Origin: Russula earlei
Taxonomy: Eukaryota > Basidiomycota > Agaricomycetes > Russulales > Russulaceae
NCBI GenBank assembly: GCA_025769875.1
Contig: JAGFNK010000007.1
Location: 62,001-126,000, forward strand
Direction: 5' to 3'
Length of the DNA: 64,000 nucleotides
Under the pieces are notes generated by a model, which did not search any database, had not been told where the DNA came from, and saw only the letters and a program-made list of their open reading frames with translations. The position numbers and the translations under genes were made by a program. Shown one piece after another: positions 31,273 through 43,900 of this stretch (its first letter is position 1; each line of letters starts with the position of its first letter).

Positions 31273-32837
31273 ATGATGCATACCAGGCGAAAGGAATTTT
31301 GGGTGGAAAAGAGTCGAGGTCATGGTGAGTGTTTACACGCACCGGCTCGCTCTTGTGGCCAATATCGAGTTGTATGTGTACAGATCCTTTTTATAGAAAT
31401 GTGACACTCCCAGATGAAGTCCTCCTGGAGATATTTGCTCTCTATGGGCACGAATATATACTCGCAAACATATGGTGGCTCAAGCTGGTGCACGTGTGCA
31501 GACAATGGAGACAAGTCGTGTTTGCATCACCACGTCGCCTGAACCTACGACTTCGCTGCACACCATTCACACCTGCGAGGAAGATGCTGGATATGTGGCC
31601 GAACCTGCCTCTCGTCATATCTCATGACGGCACTGCAGATTTGCCTCCAGAACTTGCGGATAATGTCATTGCTGCACTCGAACGAACTAACCGCGTGTCT
31701 GAAATCTGGATCTTCAGGGTTCCAAGTTCGCTTGTGAAAAGATTTGCAGCAGCAATGCAGGAACCATTCCCGGCGTTGACACATCTGTCTTTTCTCTCGG
31801 ATGGTAGTTCAGCGCCTGTTCTCCCATCTTCATTTTTGGGTGGACATGCCCCACGTCTGGAATCCCTCGATGTAGAGAACATTCCAATTCCACCATTCCG
31901 GAAACTACCCTCGTGTTCTCCTTCCCTTGCCACTCTTCACCTTACGAACAATCTATACATCCCACCTGGAGTGATCGTCGATTGCCTCTCTGGATTGATC
32001 GGGCTTGAAACATTCCATCTTGGCATACGGTCTCGCCCTGATCAAACAAGTCTACGTCCCCCTATGCTGGCACGCGTTGTCCTCCCCTCTCTCACCTCGT
32101 TTCTTTTCAATGGCGTCAGCGAATACTTTGAAGACCTCATTGCGCGGATCGACACACCGACGCTTGACAACCTCTCTGTGTCATTCTTCAATCAACTTAT
32201 ATTTGACATTCCGCGATTATCGCAATTCATCAGTCGCACAGAACAGTTCGAATTACTCGATCGTGCAGGGGTTGCTTTTAACAGTCACTCAGTCAAGATC
32301 ACACTCGTAATCGACGACGAAACAGAGACAACTTTTGCAAATTTAACGCTCTCGTTGGCGATTTCATGTACACCGCTAGATTGGCAGGTTTTCGCACTGG
32401 AGCAGGTCTGCAGCTCGACCTTGCACTCCCTCTCCAACTTGAACACTCTCTATATTTGGCAGTATCCTCATCATGAAGATCGTTCGACGGATGGCGTGGA
32501 GAACACTCAATGGCTAGAACTTCTACGTCCATTTACTACTCTGGAGACCCTGATTGTAGAACAGGGTTCCATTCCATTTGTGGAGCGGATCCTGGGAGCT
32601 CTCGCTGGAGGAGTGACAGAGGCCATGCCCGCACTTGAACTCATTTATATTGACTTGGGGCCACTGGAACCTATTCCAGATGGCATTGAGCAATTCGTCA
32701 CTGCCCGACAGCTCTCTGGTCGCCCTGTAGCTGTTGAACGCACAGGGGAGCCGGTGGTTGATCGTACGTTGGTTCTACCTCCAATACGAGAACAAATTTC
32801 GGTCACTGACGGTCACATGCTCCCAACCGCAGTCTAG
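31273..32837 (+). CDS. F-box-like protein gene 3
   Basis: Presumed SCF ubiquitin ligase adaptor; target unknown. Exon 1 is 31273-31324 (MMHTRRKEFWVEKSRGH), the intron 31325-31383 (59 nt, GTGAGT to CAG) and exon 2 31384-32837. The F-box-like domain is LPDEVLLEIFALYGHEY with LVHVCRQWRQVVFASPRRL. It continues LDMWPNLPLVISHDG and then leucine-rich degenerate repeats to the stop. It is the closest paralogue of gene 2 (3570-5125), with identical intron position and length and near-identical stretches such as LRPPMLARVVLPSLTSFLFN. The main differences are small indels in the C-terminal half. The frame that opens at 31329 starts inside the intron without an ATG. Confidence 0.88.
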
Positions 32838-33605
32838 CATTCTCGTTTATGCAATTCATGGTTGAGACGCAGGATAACCTTTGTCAACGTTTCCATATGA
32901 CCCGTTCTTCTTGTACAATATCCTAGATCTGGTGCAGGATCTGGTACGTGGTGTAGTAGCACGACAGTTGTTGGCGAATGATTCGAACTCGAACAAAATA
33001 CATGTCTCGGAGGATTCTGGATGTCTGACCTCCTTCGCAGCGAAATGAGGCAGTATTCACAATTTCATATTCAAAGCCCAAATCCCATTCGAATGGGATG
33101 CTGGGACCTTGCGAGAGGCAGAGGCTGGCAACGATCGGAACGAGCGCACACACGTGAGCAACATCAAGGGCCAGGGAGTATCAGATATTTATACTGCAGG
33201 CGAAAAAAAACACCCTGTCAAGTTTCATAGGTGCAAAGAATATGCAAGCGCGCAGGAAACCAAGGTCAATTCGGGTGGCACAAGATTTAACTTGAAGTGT
33301 GGTGCCATCGTCGGCACTCTCGACACTCGCGTAAGGATCTAGTGAGGAAAGAAAGTAAAGCAAAAAGGGGATCTGGTATCATGAAATAAATACAAAAAGC
33401 AGGGAGAAAAATTTGAGGCGAGCGATCATGAAAATGGATGAGAGGATACATCAGCATACACGGTTCGAGGGGATAACCAAATTCAACCAAACTACCATGT
33501 AGTGGAGTAACATATCAGTAGGATATTACGAGGTGGCATATGATAAAGTAAAAAGCATGCATACGCGAGGCACAAGTTTGTACCTAGAAACGCTCACGGA
33601 TTTCA

Positions 33606-35004
33606 TTAGGCTTTGCTGACGCCAACCGAGTCGAAATCTCTTATCGCCATGAGCGACTCCAGGCGCTCCTCAAGGCCTTGACCGAGGCCTTCGCGTTCCC
33701 ACTCGCCACCAACATCATCGATAAACAGACCCTCTCGGCCTTCCCTGACATCTCTATCGCCATAGAAGCTGGTACGTGGACTAGCACTAGCAATTCCGCC
33801 ACTGACGTGTTGGGGAATGCCCAACACGGACAAAAGATGGGGGGGAGGATCTGAGACGGTTGCGGAGGTGGTAAGAGTCGAAAGGGGGAGTGTGGATGAA
33901 GGCGCTGAGGTGAGCAAGTCGGTATACGATATGAACGAAAGTCGTTTGGTAGCGACATGCGGAGAAGGAGGATGAGAAAGGGCGAGGGGAGATACAGGCC
34001 TCACGAAAGGTGAAGAACGTTGTGGGGGGTCCGAGAGGTACCACAGTGGTTGGTGTAGGGTGCGCGTCAGTGGTAGTTTCCTGTGATACAGATCCGGCGA
34101 AATAACTAGCGGTCGGCGTGGGAGACGGAGCGCCTATCGCATCAGCGTTGTGCGCAGCCGGCGGTGTCTGTATGTTAAATTTTTGTGATGTTGTATAAAG
34201 GCCAGGATGAGCCGGCAGCGGAAGAGTAAGACTGGGGCTCGGGCTAGGCAGATTCATGAAAGGTACGTTGGTCCTGCCATAAGTAGGACTCGGGCTGCGG
34301 ACTACTGAGTCGCGAGCTAAGACCGCTGAGAGATGCGTACTCTGAGGTCGCAGGAGCAACCACAGCGATTAGTTGATCATCCGTAGGGGATGACAATACG
34401 GTTGCAGCGCTGTCAAGAACAGTGGGAACAGCATGGTCGAGTTGTTCGGTCGCCTTGCCTCGGGGGGTGCGGTGAGGATGGGAGGGGTGAGGAGGAGAGG
34501 GTGTGATGGGTTCGATATCGCGTTCAAAGATCGCGGAGGAGGACGAGTGACTGTGGGTAGATGTTAGGTAATGCGACGACAAATGGAGAATCCGGCAAAG
34601 GAGACAGTAAAGAAAACGGCGCTCCACGAATCCCGCGGTTGATAGACCCAAATTCAGCGGAGAGCGATGGATAAGGGGATAACAAAGCACATGCGCCAGG
34701 GTGAGGGGAGGGGATGCATCACTCACACAGAGGTTGGCGATGATGGGATTGATGTGGGGGATCGAGATCCGACTCGAAGGCCAAGGTGTTGTGAATGGTG
34801 TGCTGAGAGCTTGCGCTCGCGCACACATTCCCTCTGAGGGGTGAGAGCCCCAGAAGAAATTATGTGACGAAGCTCATTCGGCGAGGAAGGTTGGGAGGAG
34901 GGGGTGGTGGTGGTTGAGGGAGAGACTGAAATGAAAAGGTAAGAGGAGAGTGAAAGAGGACGGAGCTAGGACGGACCTTGGCTTGATGGATTAGGGGAAG
35001 ACAT
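33606..35004 (-). pseudogene. conserved Ser/Pro-rich protein of unknown function, two frameshifts
   Basis: Exon 1 is 35004-34977 (MSSPNPSSQ), exon 2 34925-34727 (SPSTTTTPSSQPSSP, NELRHIISSGALTPQRE) and exon 3 34550-33606. Introns are 34976-34926 and 34726-34551. Exon 3 needs two one-base corrections: near 34285, where LSSPQPESYLW must shift to SPTYGRTNVPFMNLPSP, and near 34025 in a run of six C, to reach RPVSPLALSHPPSP. Both are extra bases in C runs, so sequence error is as likely as mutation. The C-terminus RLSFISYTDLL, SVLGIPQH, GGEWEREGLGQGLEERL looks like a conserved fungal protein, but I cannot name its function. Its last 11 codons were copied with the duplicated segment. Confidence 0.6.
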
Positions 35005-35169
35005 TTGGAAGACGAGATGAGAGATAGGGTGGAGTGGAAGGGGGAAGGGATAAAATAGTACGATACGATACGTGGTCGTTCAAGTGAAGAAGGTCACGGT
35101 GGAGTGGACAAGACAAGCACAAGGCTCTGATTAAGAAACCCGGCACCGGCCCGCGTGGATGCCCGCACG

Positions 35170-36358
35170 ATGCCATGGCCTCGCCTCGCCCTACGACCCT
35201 TCGCCACAGTACATTCACACCTCATAGTCGCAAGGCCCCCAAATCCACCTCTGCTAGCATCCGCACCTCGTCCCCTAGATCGTCTTGTCCTTGAAACTTT
35301 GGCGGGTACTCCTTCCGCCGGACGCACTGCCCTTCCACAGCTCCTCCAACAGTACCTCGAACGTTCCGGGAATGTTCTTGACGCACAGCTTCCTTATGAA
35401 CCCCACCCATCTCCTTCTCGCCGGGTCTCGTTCTCTGCTGACAGTGGCGGCTGTGTTCGCCTCATTGCCCACGTCGTACGTGAGGGCGACCGCAGCAAAA
35501 TAACTGTTTCATCAGGCTTTGCCGTCGACACCTCGGACGGACAGTCTGTGCTCGTTACCTGTGCCCACACGCTTGAAGAGGTACGCCATCTTCTCTGTGT
35601 TCGGAGTACGGGGCCCGAGTTGCTGATTTCTGTAGATTCGTTGGTCGCCTTTGCTCGTCCTTCCAAAGGAGCCTCAAGCTTCTCTGCTCGCCGCTCCTCC
35701 CGACCTCTCTGATGTGCGCTCGTCGGGGTCGTTCGTCCTCTCCGCAATAGATTCGGCTTTCACAGCTCATCCAATCGCGTCGGTCCTCTCCTCTCTCCAT
35801 CGATCCGATATTATGTTGTTGTCTCCATTCCCTATGCGGGTACCCTTGCGCTCGCTTCCAATATCGCCTTATCCTGTACCGGCAGGAACTCCCATTCGTG
35901 CGCATTTTGTATCAGAGACAAAACCCAAGGAAGAAGGTTGGCAGCCTTGGATCAGTTGTACATGGTCCAAGTGGGTACAGGGCACCGTAGTCGGTTATCG
36001 TGATTTTGCTGGCCGTGAGGCAGTGGTGAGCCGACTTGTTTCCGTCACTGGAAATGCGCCCACTATCGAGACATGGTCAACAGCCTGGAACGTATGATAC
36101 GCTTTCCCATATGCTCTTCCGACCACTGCCCACAACAGGTTCCAGCGGGGGTCCGATTGTGGACGAGAACACAGGAGCGGTGGTAGGCGTCATGCTTGGT
36201 ACTCGAATGGACAGCACCATCGAGGGTGTACGTGGCTGGGGCGTTCCAGCTGAGACCATTTTTGAGGTGCGCGCGTTCAAAGGTGCTGCCAGTGGATTGA
36301 ATATGTTGGTGATAATTTTTAGATGTTCAGCCTTCCGGGAGTCAATAATTCCAAATAG
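35170..36358 (+). CDS. trypsin-like serine peptidase, possibly mitochondrial
   Basis: Exons 35170-35580, 35636-36025, 36084-36266 and 36323-36358; introns of 55, 58 and 56 nt, all GT-AG and frame-preserving. The ATG at 35170 is the first in frame. The N-terminus MPWPRLALRPFATVHSH is Arg-rich and lacks acidic residues, fitting a mitochondrial presequence. The catalytic triad is visible: His in VLVTCAHTLE (end of exon 1), Asp in HRSDIMLLSP (exon 2) and Ser in TTGSSGGPIVDE (exon 3). The last exon gives MFSLPGVNNSK. The fold is chymotrypsin-like (PA clan), as in HtrA-type peptidases; I see no PDZ domain, and the total is about 340 residues. The substrate is unknown. Confidence 0.82.
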
Positions 36359-37598
36359 CGGTTCCTGGGGTCTTGATCGAACGAGCGGACCAATCGCATA
36401 ATTTCGGACCGCTAAATTTGCTCAGTCGCACCCTCAAAAGGCTCGGGCTGACCCAAAATTGCCTCACATCCCTTTGCTCTTCCGCACCTGCTTTCACCCC
36501 TCTTTACTTCAAACCCTTATACCCTCAGCAACAAACGACCTCATCTGTTACTTTTGTCCCTTCCCTTGATTTCTTTTACATCGCCCTTGTCTGACTTGCC
36601 CAGCTTCAGTTGTGACACTCGGCCCATATCTTGTATGCTCCGGGTTGTCGCCATGTTCCTCTATGACGCAAGTCAGTCGTGAGGGCTTATCGTACCTATC
36701 TGTCACTGTTACCCACTGTCCAGCTCTCGATTGTGTTCGTTCCTGTCCAATCAACAACGATCTGTCAAGGATGGACCTCATGTCGCCCCCACATCTACAT
36801 CTTCATCCATACCTAGTCCCCTCGTCCCCCATATCACTGAGACACTCAATCCCTTCCAACCTCCAACCTCGGTGACCGCATCATGAGGCCCCATCGCCCC
36901 TTCGGCCCGTCGCCGTCATCCCGGGTTTGTCATTCTACTCATCGTCTGTCCCTTGTCGACGTTGCCGGCACCTTGTGATCATTTGTTGACCTAGAACAAA
37001 CAGCGATTGCTCATCATTGCGTGATGGCTCGGGACTCTGACGCCATGACTCGGGGTTTACACGTGATGGAACCGCATGCGTTGACGAGATTGCGGCGACG
37101 TCGGTTCGGTTTGCTCGGGCGGGCGGTCAATTGGCAGACGTACCCCTTGTCTGCTTTCCATACGTGATTATATTGTTTTTGGATTTGCTCACTGGCACGT
37201 GAATTAGGACCTTTTATCGTTATCGTCGTCCGCTCGACGACATCGCCACAATTTGGGCACTTGGGTTAATCAATGGCCACTATATTCTAGACTACCGATT
37301 AGTTCTGGTGGCCAGTCTTCTGATTAGCGTGCTGTAACTCGGCTGCAAAGCCAGAGGAGTAGCTAGCGTTTTATATTACAATGTTAACGACTTTTGAGTG
37401 GGAATGCGTAGCGTGCCGCAGCTTGAGTGAGTGACCGCCGCGTGGGATTCGATGGGATTGGGTCGGCCCGGTCGAATTGTGCTCGAACTCGAGTTGTGAT
37501 CACATCATCATCATCCCCTTCCCTTTCGCTCACTCTCGCCCCCACGGTTGTAATTATCGGCCATTCTAACCTTATTATTTGGGGACACCCAAGCTATC
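36359..37598. other. intergenic region without a supported gene
   Basis: Short frames only, on both strands, with no recognisable domain. It contains the promoter of the RNA-binding protein gene, with several CT-rich stretches (37500-37540). Confidence 0.5.
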
Positions 37599-40350
37599 AT
37601 GATTCTCGACCCTTCCGCATCTGAACACCTCAAGCCTTGGCTCACGAAGAATCTCGAACCCATGTCTGTCCTTTCTCTTCTTCTTCACAACTTGTCCAGT
37701 TTGCTTACCCCACTTTCTTCTCTTTAGATGCGACGCAGACCCATCGGCGCTGGCCGACTACATCCTCGCCTTGCTAAAACATAGCGGCCCAGAGTCCGAG
37801 TTGCGCAAAGAATTGGCAGCACAGTTGGATGAATTTCTTGAAAAAGGCGCGTCCCTTGTCTTTCCCTGTTTTTCGCTTTCTGAACATCCTTTGTGTGTCC
37901 AGAGGGCCCTCCCTTCATCGATGCGCTCTTCACCACCCTCCGTACCAAGTCGTATCTTCCATATAATTCTCCCCCTCCCCCCTCTGCCCCATTATTACCC
38001 GCCGATAATGGCATCCCAATCCCACTCGACGCCATCATTCCATCCGGCTCATCAAGCCCTTCTGAACGTAGTAGGAAACGTCAGTCAGATTATGACGACG
38101 ACATCCGACCACCAAAGGGTCCACGCTTAACCAAGGACGCTTCCTTCTCACGACCTGGCCCACACAGAGGACCCGGATGGAGTAATAACAACTGGAGTGG
38201 AGCAAGTCCCGGTCGTGGCGGCTACAGTGGTGGTCTGGACGACGTGAATGGTGCCACAGGTCCCCGTATGAATGGGCGCGGACCACCGTCGCAGTACCAC
38301 CCTCCAGAGCAAAGGAGAGGGATCTGCAGGGACTATTACAGTGAGTATATCCCCTTCAAACGTCGACGTCATACTAATATGCACAGACAACGGATACTGT
38401 GCTCGTGGTGCGTACTGCAAGTACAGCCACGGTGACGACGCGCTCGTGCCGGGCGTCTTTCCCATCCCCCAACAAATTCCAGGAAACATATTCATGCCCA
38501 TATTCCCACCGGGAATGCCTTTCGGCATGGGTCCTCCTGCTGCGTATGATCCACATGAAGCACGCCTCGATATGCGAGTCGGAGCTCCTTCAGGTCCCAT
38601 GGGACGCACGCAGCGAGCGGCGATGCTCCCCAGGGTCAATGGTGATGCCCAGTCACTTCATCCTCAGGCCTCCGGAGAGCTTCCTGTCATCCAAGACCTT
38701 ACTCCCGCAGTATACAACGACGAATCCGCACAGCAACAACCAGAGAGGTCTGTGCATCCACCCAGCCTTGATGCGCAACCGAATGGCATAAATATCCCGG
38801 CGTCCCCTACCACCAAAATGGAAGTGGATGCAATCGCAGGCAGCCCATCGTCGTATCCTGTTCGCCCGCATCGTGGTTCACCGAACTCCCCTGCCCGAGC
38901 GCGCGGTGGCCGGCCAGGTATTTTTGGTGGCGAGGTGCAGCGATTTCATCCAGAACGGAAAGATAAGACTCTTGTCGTCGAGAAGATTCCGGAGGACAAG
39001 CTTTCGCTTGATGCGGTCAATGGCTGGTTCAAGCGTTTTGGGACAGTCACGAATGTTGCTGTGGATGCGCCGAGTGCGAAGGCCCTCGTGAGCTTTTCAA
39101 CCCACGAAGAGGCCCATGCCGCGTGGAAGACCGAGGACGCCGTCTTCAGCAACAGATTCGTCAAGGTGTATTGGCATCGCCCAATGGATGGACAAGGTCT
39201 TGCGGGGCAGCGTGCTCTCGCTGCTTCGGCACCAGTCGTTGCAAGCGTCGCAGCAAGGGAGCAAACACAGACGACACCCTCATCGGATGCAGTGCCTGCC
39301 GATACTTCCGTTCCAGGACCGGCCGCGAAAAAGATCGGTTTGGCTTCATCGAGTTCGACTGCATCGGCGCTCGCGGCGAGGCAGAAACTGCTCGAGCAGC
39401 AGATCGCCGAGCAGAAGGCACTCATGGAAAAGCTGAACACCGCATCAGCTGAGGAGAAGAAAGAGATCTTCGCGCAATTACGCAAGCTGGGCCGGGAAAT
39501 CAAGGCTACTTCATCGCCGGCGGCTCCAAGCCCGTCGACAAAGCCAAGTTTAAGTATACCAAAACCCGAGGATCGGGAGGCCAAGGAGCGGGAGCGGTTA
39601 GACAAGGAGCTAGAGTTGCACTCCGCGGCCGTTGATGGCGAAGAGACGACGGAGGCACTGCAGGCGAAGCTGGCCAAGCTCAAAGCCGAGGTACGTAGTC
39701 GAGACTTCATTAGTGTCAGTCTATCTCATCCGCGTCCTTCGTGCAGGCTGCAAGCCTCGGCATTGATCCTTCAGCAGAGTCTCTGCCTACGTACTCTTAC
39801 CGTGGCCGTGGACGGGGCCGTGGTAGGGCATTCTACCGCGGGGGCGGCCGCGGTGGTCCTCCACGCGCGAGCATGAAGCTCGACAATCGGCCCAAGAAGC
39901 TTCTCATAAAAGACGTTGGAAGTGATGGAGTACAGGCCGTGCGGGATTGGTATGAGCCAGGTGGCCAGGTCGACGCGATCGAGACGCTGGAGAACGGGGA
40001 CGTCGTTGTGTCGTTCAGGACGCGGGCAGCGGCGGAGCAGGTGCGTTCATCAAAGACCTGTTGTTGTCCATTGATGCATTAAACTTTATATATAAATGCA
40101 GGGTCTCGCCAAAGGGTTCAACATCCCACTTGCTGGCCAAAAGCAGGTCAGCTGGTACGTTGTTTCGCCAGCGGCAACTGGGGCGACGCCGTCCAAGTCG
40201 ACTACGCTGCCTGGCGCGCCAACGTCCGAGTATGTTGAAGAGGAGTATAGCCGCGAGCATTACCCTGTGGCGCATTTGGTGCACGAGGAAGAGCCTGCGG
40301 TGAGCGGCTGGGGCGGAGATGAGGACGAGGACGGGATGGGCATGCTATGA
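37599..40350 (+). CDS. RBM26/RBM27-like RNA-binding protein (PWI-like, CCCH, RRM)
   Basis: Exons 37599-37663, 37728-37846, 37903-38340, 38387-39690, 39747-40040 and 40102-40350. The N-terminus MILDPSASEHLKPWLTKNLEP with DADPSALADYILALLKH is the PWI-like fold of RBM26/27. A perfect CX8CX5CX3H zinc finger (CRDYYNNGYC, then ARGAYCKYSHG) spans the 38341-38386 intron. One RRM follows (KTLVVEKIPEDKLSLDAVNGW), then a coiled coil (about 39380-39690). A C-terminal RRM-like domain (KKLLIKDVGSDG) comes after an Arg/Gly-rich stretch. RBM26/27 and S. pombe Rmn1 work with nuclear exosome adaptor complexes (PAXT/MTREC) in polyadenylated RNA decay; I infer the same nuclear role. Intron 2 (37847-37902) appears to be GC-AG. 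Confidence 0.9.
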
Positions 40351-40963
40351 TGGGCCTCGAACGAATCATACACAACTCATTTATCCCCTAACGTTTCGCC
40401 ATAATTTGTGTGCACGCGGTTGTTACTGCTGCTTGCATGTGCACGTCCTCTTTTCCTTCTTCATGTTTCTCCGTTCTTCCCTCCCCACCTGAGCTTTTCT
40501 TTGCGCATGTATCCCTTGCGGTCCGCCTCCGCCTCCCCGCGCCTCCCATCTCTCTCTTTTTCTTCTGCTCATTAATGAGCCAAAGAACAACGAGCGGCGG
40601 ATTCTTCCCACAGCTCTGAGATGCTGTGACGCTTTTCTCGCGCATTTTCTGCCTGATTCATGCGATTAAGGGTTTGATGCACGCAAGTCAAACAGACGCT
40701 GTTCAGAGTCCACACTCAATTGTTTCTGAGAAAGAGAAAGCACTGATGGGTTAAGAACTCAATAGTGAGCCAAGTAAATGCGGTGATGTGATGGAGCTGT
40801 ACAACGTAATTCGTGTTGGGTACGTGTGTCCCTTGATCAAATGGGGGCAAAGATTAGTAGATAAAGACGAGGAACAAGAGTCGTGAAGGTGTCTCGGATG
40901 GGATAGGCACCAAGGGGGAACAAAGAAAAGGAAGGGTTGCCGGTTGGTTCGCCGAAGGGGGGG
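40351..40963. other. spacer between convergent genes
   Basis: Lies between the 3' ends of the RNA-binding protein gene (plus) and the Mph1 gene (minus). CT-rich near 40440-40560. No gene is supported; it presumably contains both 3' UTRs. Confidence 0.5.
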
Positions 40964-43900
40964 CTAAGATTCGCTCGATGACCGCAGGAAAGATATCTCC
41001 GCCTCGTCGTCCACCACGAAGCTTCCGAGCATGTAATAGTCCTCGCCCTCGTCCTCGTCGACGGGAGCAGGCGAGCCGAGCGGCGCGAAGCGCCCACGAC
41101 GGGCAAGGCCGGGATCGGGACCAGGGCCAGGCTCACCGCGCGCTCGTGACGCCGTGGCGGCGGCGGCGACCGCAGGGCCCCCGAGCCTCGCGCCTCGCCT
41201 CGCCGGCGGGGCGGCGAACACGGGGACCGAGGCCTTCCTCGTGCCGTTGTTGTCACCGCTGTTGTTCCGCGCCGGCATCGGCGCCTGGGACAGCAGGCTC
41301 TGCCTGTACACCGCCGCCTGGTCGTAGGACGAGGACGGGGAGGGCAGCGTGCCGGGCAAGTCCGTCACGAACCGTCTGTCGCTCTCGCTCACGTCCTCGT
41401 CCTCAGGGGGCGAGGACGGCCCGCCGCTCACCTCGTCCCCCGAGTGTCCCGCTTCGACGTCGATCCAGGGGTTCAGCCGAGCCGCGGCCGCCGCGTCGCG
41501 AACTTTGAGTTTCGGGCGGCGTCTCCTCTTTTTCTTCGGAGAAGGAAGAGCCAGCGCCCTGGCGGCGGAACTCGAACTCGGGAGGTGATGGTCGCGGCGA
41601 TGAAGGCGTTTTTGGGAGGAAGATGGTCGTCGCAGGGGTGACGAGGATGTGTCTACGACTTGTGCGATGGCGGCCGAGCGCTTTTTGCCTCGGCCGGCTG
41701 CGCGAATGGGGAGGGACGGCTCGGGTGCCATTGGCGAGGAAGGAGCGGCCTGGGGCAACATGGCTGCAGGAGGCGGCACGTCGTCGTGATTGCATGTGTG
41801 CGAACTGGACAACACGATCGGGGATCCATTCTCGGGTTCCGTCTCAGAGTCCTCGATCTCGATAGCATCCGAAGCTTGAGACCCTAACGTCCGAGAGCGT
41901 GCCCTGACAGCAGGGCTACCTGCCCCCGCGGACGCACCGCCGTCATCAGAATCTGCTAATAGCCAGGCGAGACTGTCGTCTTCTGTGACCGTTTCTGTAC
42001 TGGGAGCGTTTCCCTGATCTGGGGGTCCGTTCGATGGTGCGCTGCTAAAATGTAGTTGAGAAGCGGTCACGGCATCTGGTGGGCTGACAGATGGCGACTT
42101 GGGTAGGGAGGGAGAGGGGAACAGTGGGACGGTGTAGTCATCGGAATATAGTGGGGGAGTCGAATATCGATATTTACGACTAGGCGAGGGAGATCTCGAG
42201 GGTGTGGCAGATGCACAGATCTCAACTATTGATCGATTCTGGGAAAGAAGGATCTTAACTGAGGGAGAGCACTTGGAACCGGGAGAGGGATTGGCGGGCG
42301 GTGTACGTTGGGTACCCCATAGACCCTTCTCGATCTCCTTATCATCTGAATCCTCGACACCCTGGCGCGAAAATTGACTGAGAGTCAACTCAGTGCCACC
42401 TGCACCTGCTTTTGCCTTTTTGGAGGTTGTTTGTTTCTTCTTGCCTCCATCCGCCGTCGTCTTCGCTCGTTTGAGTTTGGTTTTCGGTAGCCTTGCAGAA
42501 GTAGCAGAGGTAGAGGCTGCCCGTCTGGGAGCAAACAACCCAGCTTCGATCTCTTCGTCGGTGTCGTCGTCCATTCCATTGGTGTCGTCAAACTTGGATG
42601 CTTTTTTCCGCTTCTTCGCCTTCTGCTTCACAAGGAGTTCTGCAACACTGACAAAGCCCGTACATGCTCCTGGGGGTATGTCCCGCGTCGGGTCATTGGT
42701 CCGCTTGCGTTTCTTACTGGGCTCTTTCGCTATGTTTTCTCGAGACTTCTCCGTGACGGCACGGTCGTACTCCTCGATTTCCATCACCATTTCGAGGCAT
42801 TCGGGTTTGACGTGATCAGGAAGCAATCGCTCGACATCATCGTAGAGTTCCAATTGCTCCCCACGCACGATGCTCCTCTGAACGTCGTTGTAAGCTTCTC
42901 TAGCTTTGTTCCAGTTCATCTCTTCTCGGCCTTCGGCTAGGAGAACGTGTACGAAGCCTTGACGCTTGCGGCCAGTCCGTCCTACACGTTGCAACTACCA
43001 ATAATCACCATGCATGACGCAACTATAAGTCTCTCAAATTTACCATTCGAATCGGTGTCTTCTGCGCATCGTAGCACACTATTAGGTCGACTTCCCCTAT
43101 ATCGAGGCCCTCTTCTCCAACCGATGTGGCTACGAGAACATTAAAAATGCCATCCTTGAACTGATTGATGATCTAATCAAGCGAAGATGTATCAACAACG
43201 GGAGAAAGACTAATGTCAGGATCAGCTAAAAGCCCTCACGTCTAGTTGTTCTCGTTGTGCTAAACCCCTCTTGCCCATTCTATCCAACCCCTGTCCGATG
43301 AACTTGGTTGCCCTGAGTAGTGGAGATTCTTGATTTAAGAAGTCGACAATCTCTTCTACGGCCTCACGGAACGTCACGAACACCATGGCTCGTGTGTTCT
43401 CGTCAGAACGCTCTTCCCCGTTTGAATCGCCGGCATCATCGCGCAACCGTTGTCCAAAGTGGTGTACCACGAGCGTTTTGAGTTTTTCCAACTTTGGATG
43501 AATGGCAAAACCCCTGCTTTTCTGTAGCCTCAACTCATCCATAAGCGCTTGGAATCCTGGGTCCTTGTTGAGCCCCGAAGGCTTATCGGAACTACCACCC
43601 TCTGCATCTTCTGTCAGAGAACGGAAGCACATTTGTGGAGTAGCCTCGAGCTGGGTAGCCTATCAGACTTGGGTCGCGCCAAGGCGCGTTCACGCACCAA
43701 ATAGCCCATCGCTCGAGCCATCGCGCCTATCTTCCTAAGTAAGGGATATGCCCATTGGAGCTGATTGCTATCTGGACGTCTGTAAATTTCCTCCATAGCA
43801 GCGTTAGCTCGGTATGGATGAAAATTGATCGGGTCTAAATTTCCGCGGAGGATTCCAGGTCCAACACACTTTCTGATGTACGTCTAATTCCCATCAGAAC

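Larger units (their letters stand above)
29991..33640 (+). repeat. segmental duplication, copy 2
   Basis: Same-orientation match to 2583-6953, starting AGGGCAGTGT and ending GAAATCTC. It carries F-box gene 3 and the last 11 codons and 3' flank of the gene at 33606-35004. Because that gene is complete here and only its tail is in copy 1, this is probably the parental position. The left end (to about 30250) also shows some CpG loss. Confidence 0.85.

Noticed and set aside
34555..34725. Leu/Cys-rich hydrophobic stretch (LTLAHVLCYPLIH) read as a membrane segment of the Ser/Pro-rich gene
   Set aside because: It is inside a GTGAGT to CCCACAG intron; splicing it out joins two Ser-rich exons in frame.
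41100..41260. CRISPR or bacterial operon structures
   Set aside because: No regular repeat-spacer array occurs anywhere, and gene structure is eukaryotic throughout.
40978..41508. Arg/Pro-rich ORF on the plus strand opposite the Mph1 tail
   Set aside because: It is a shadow of the GC-rich last Mph1 exon, with no domain.
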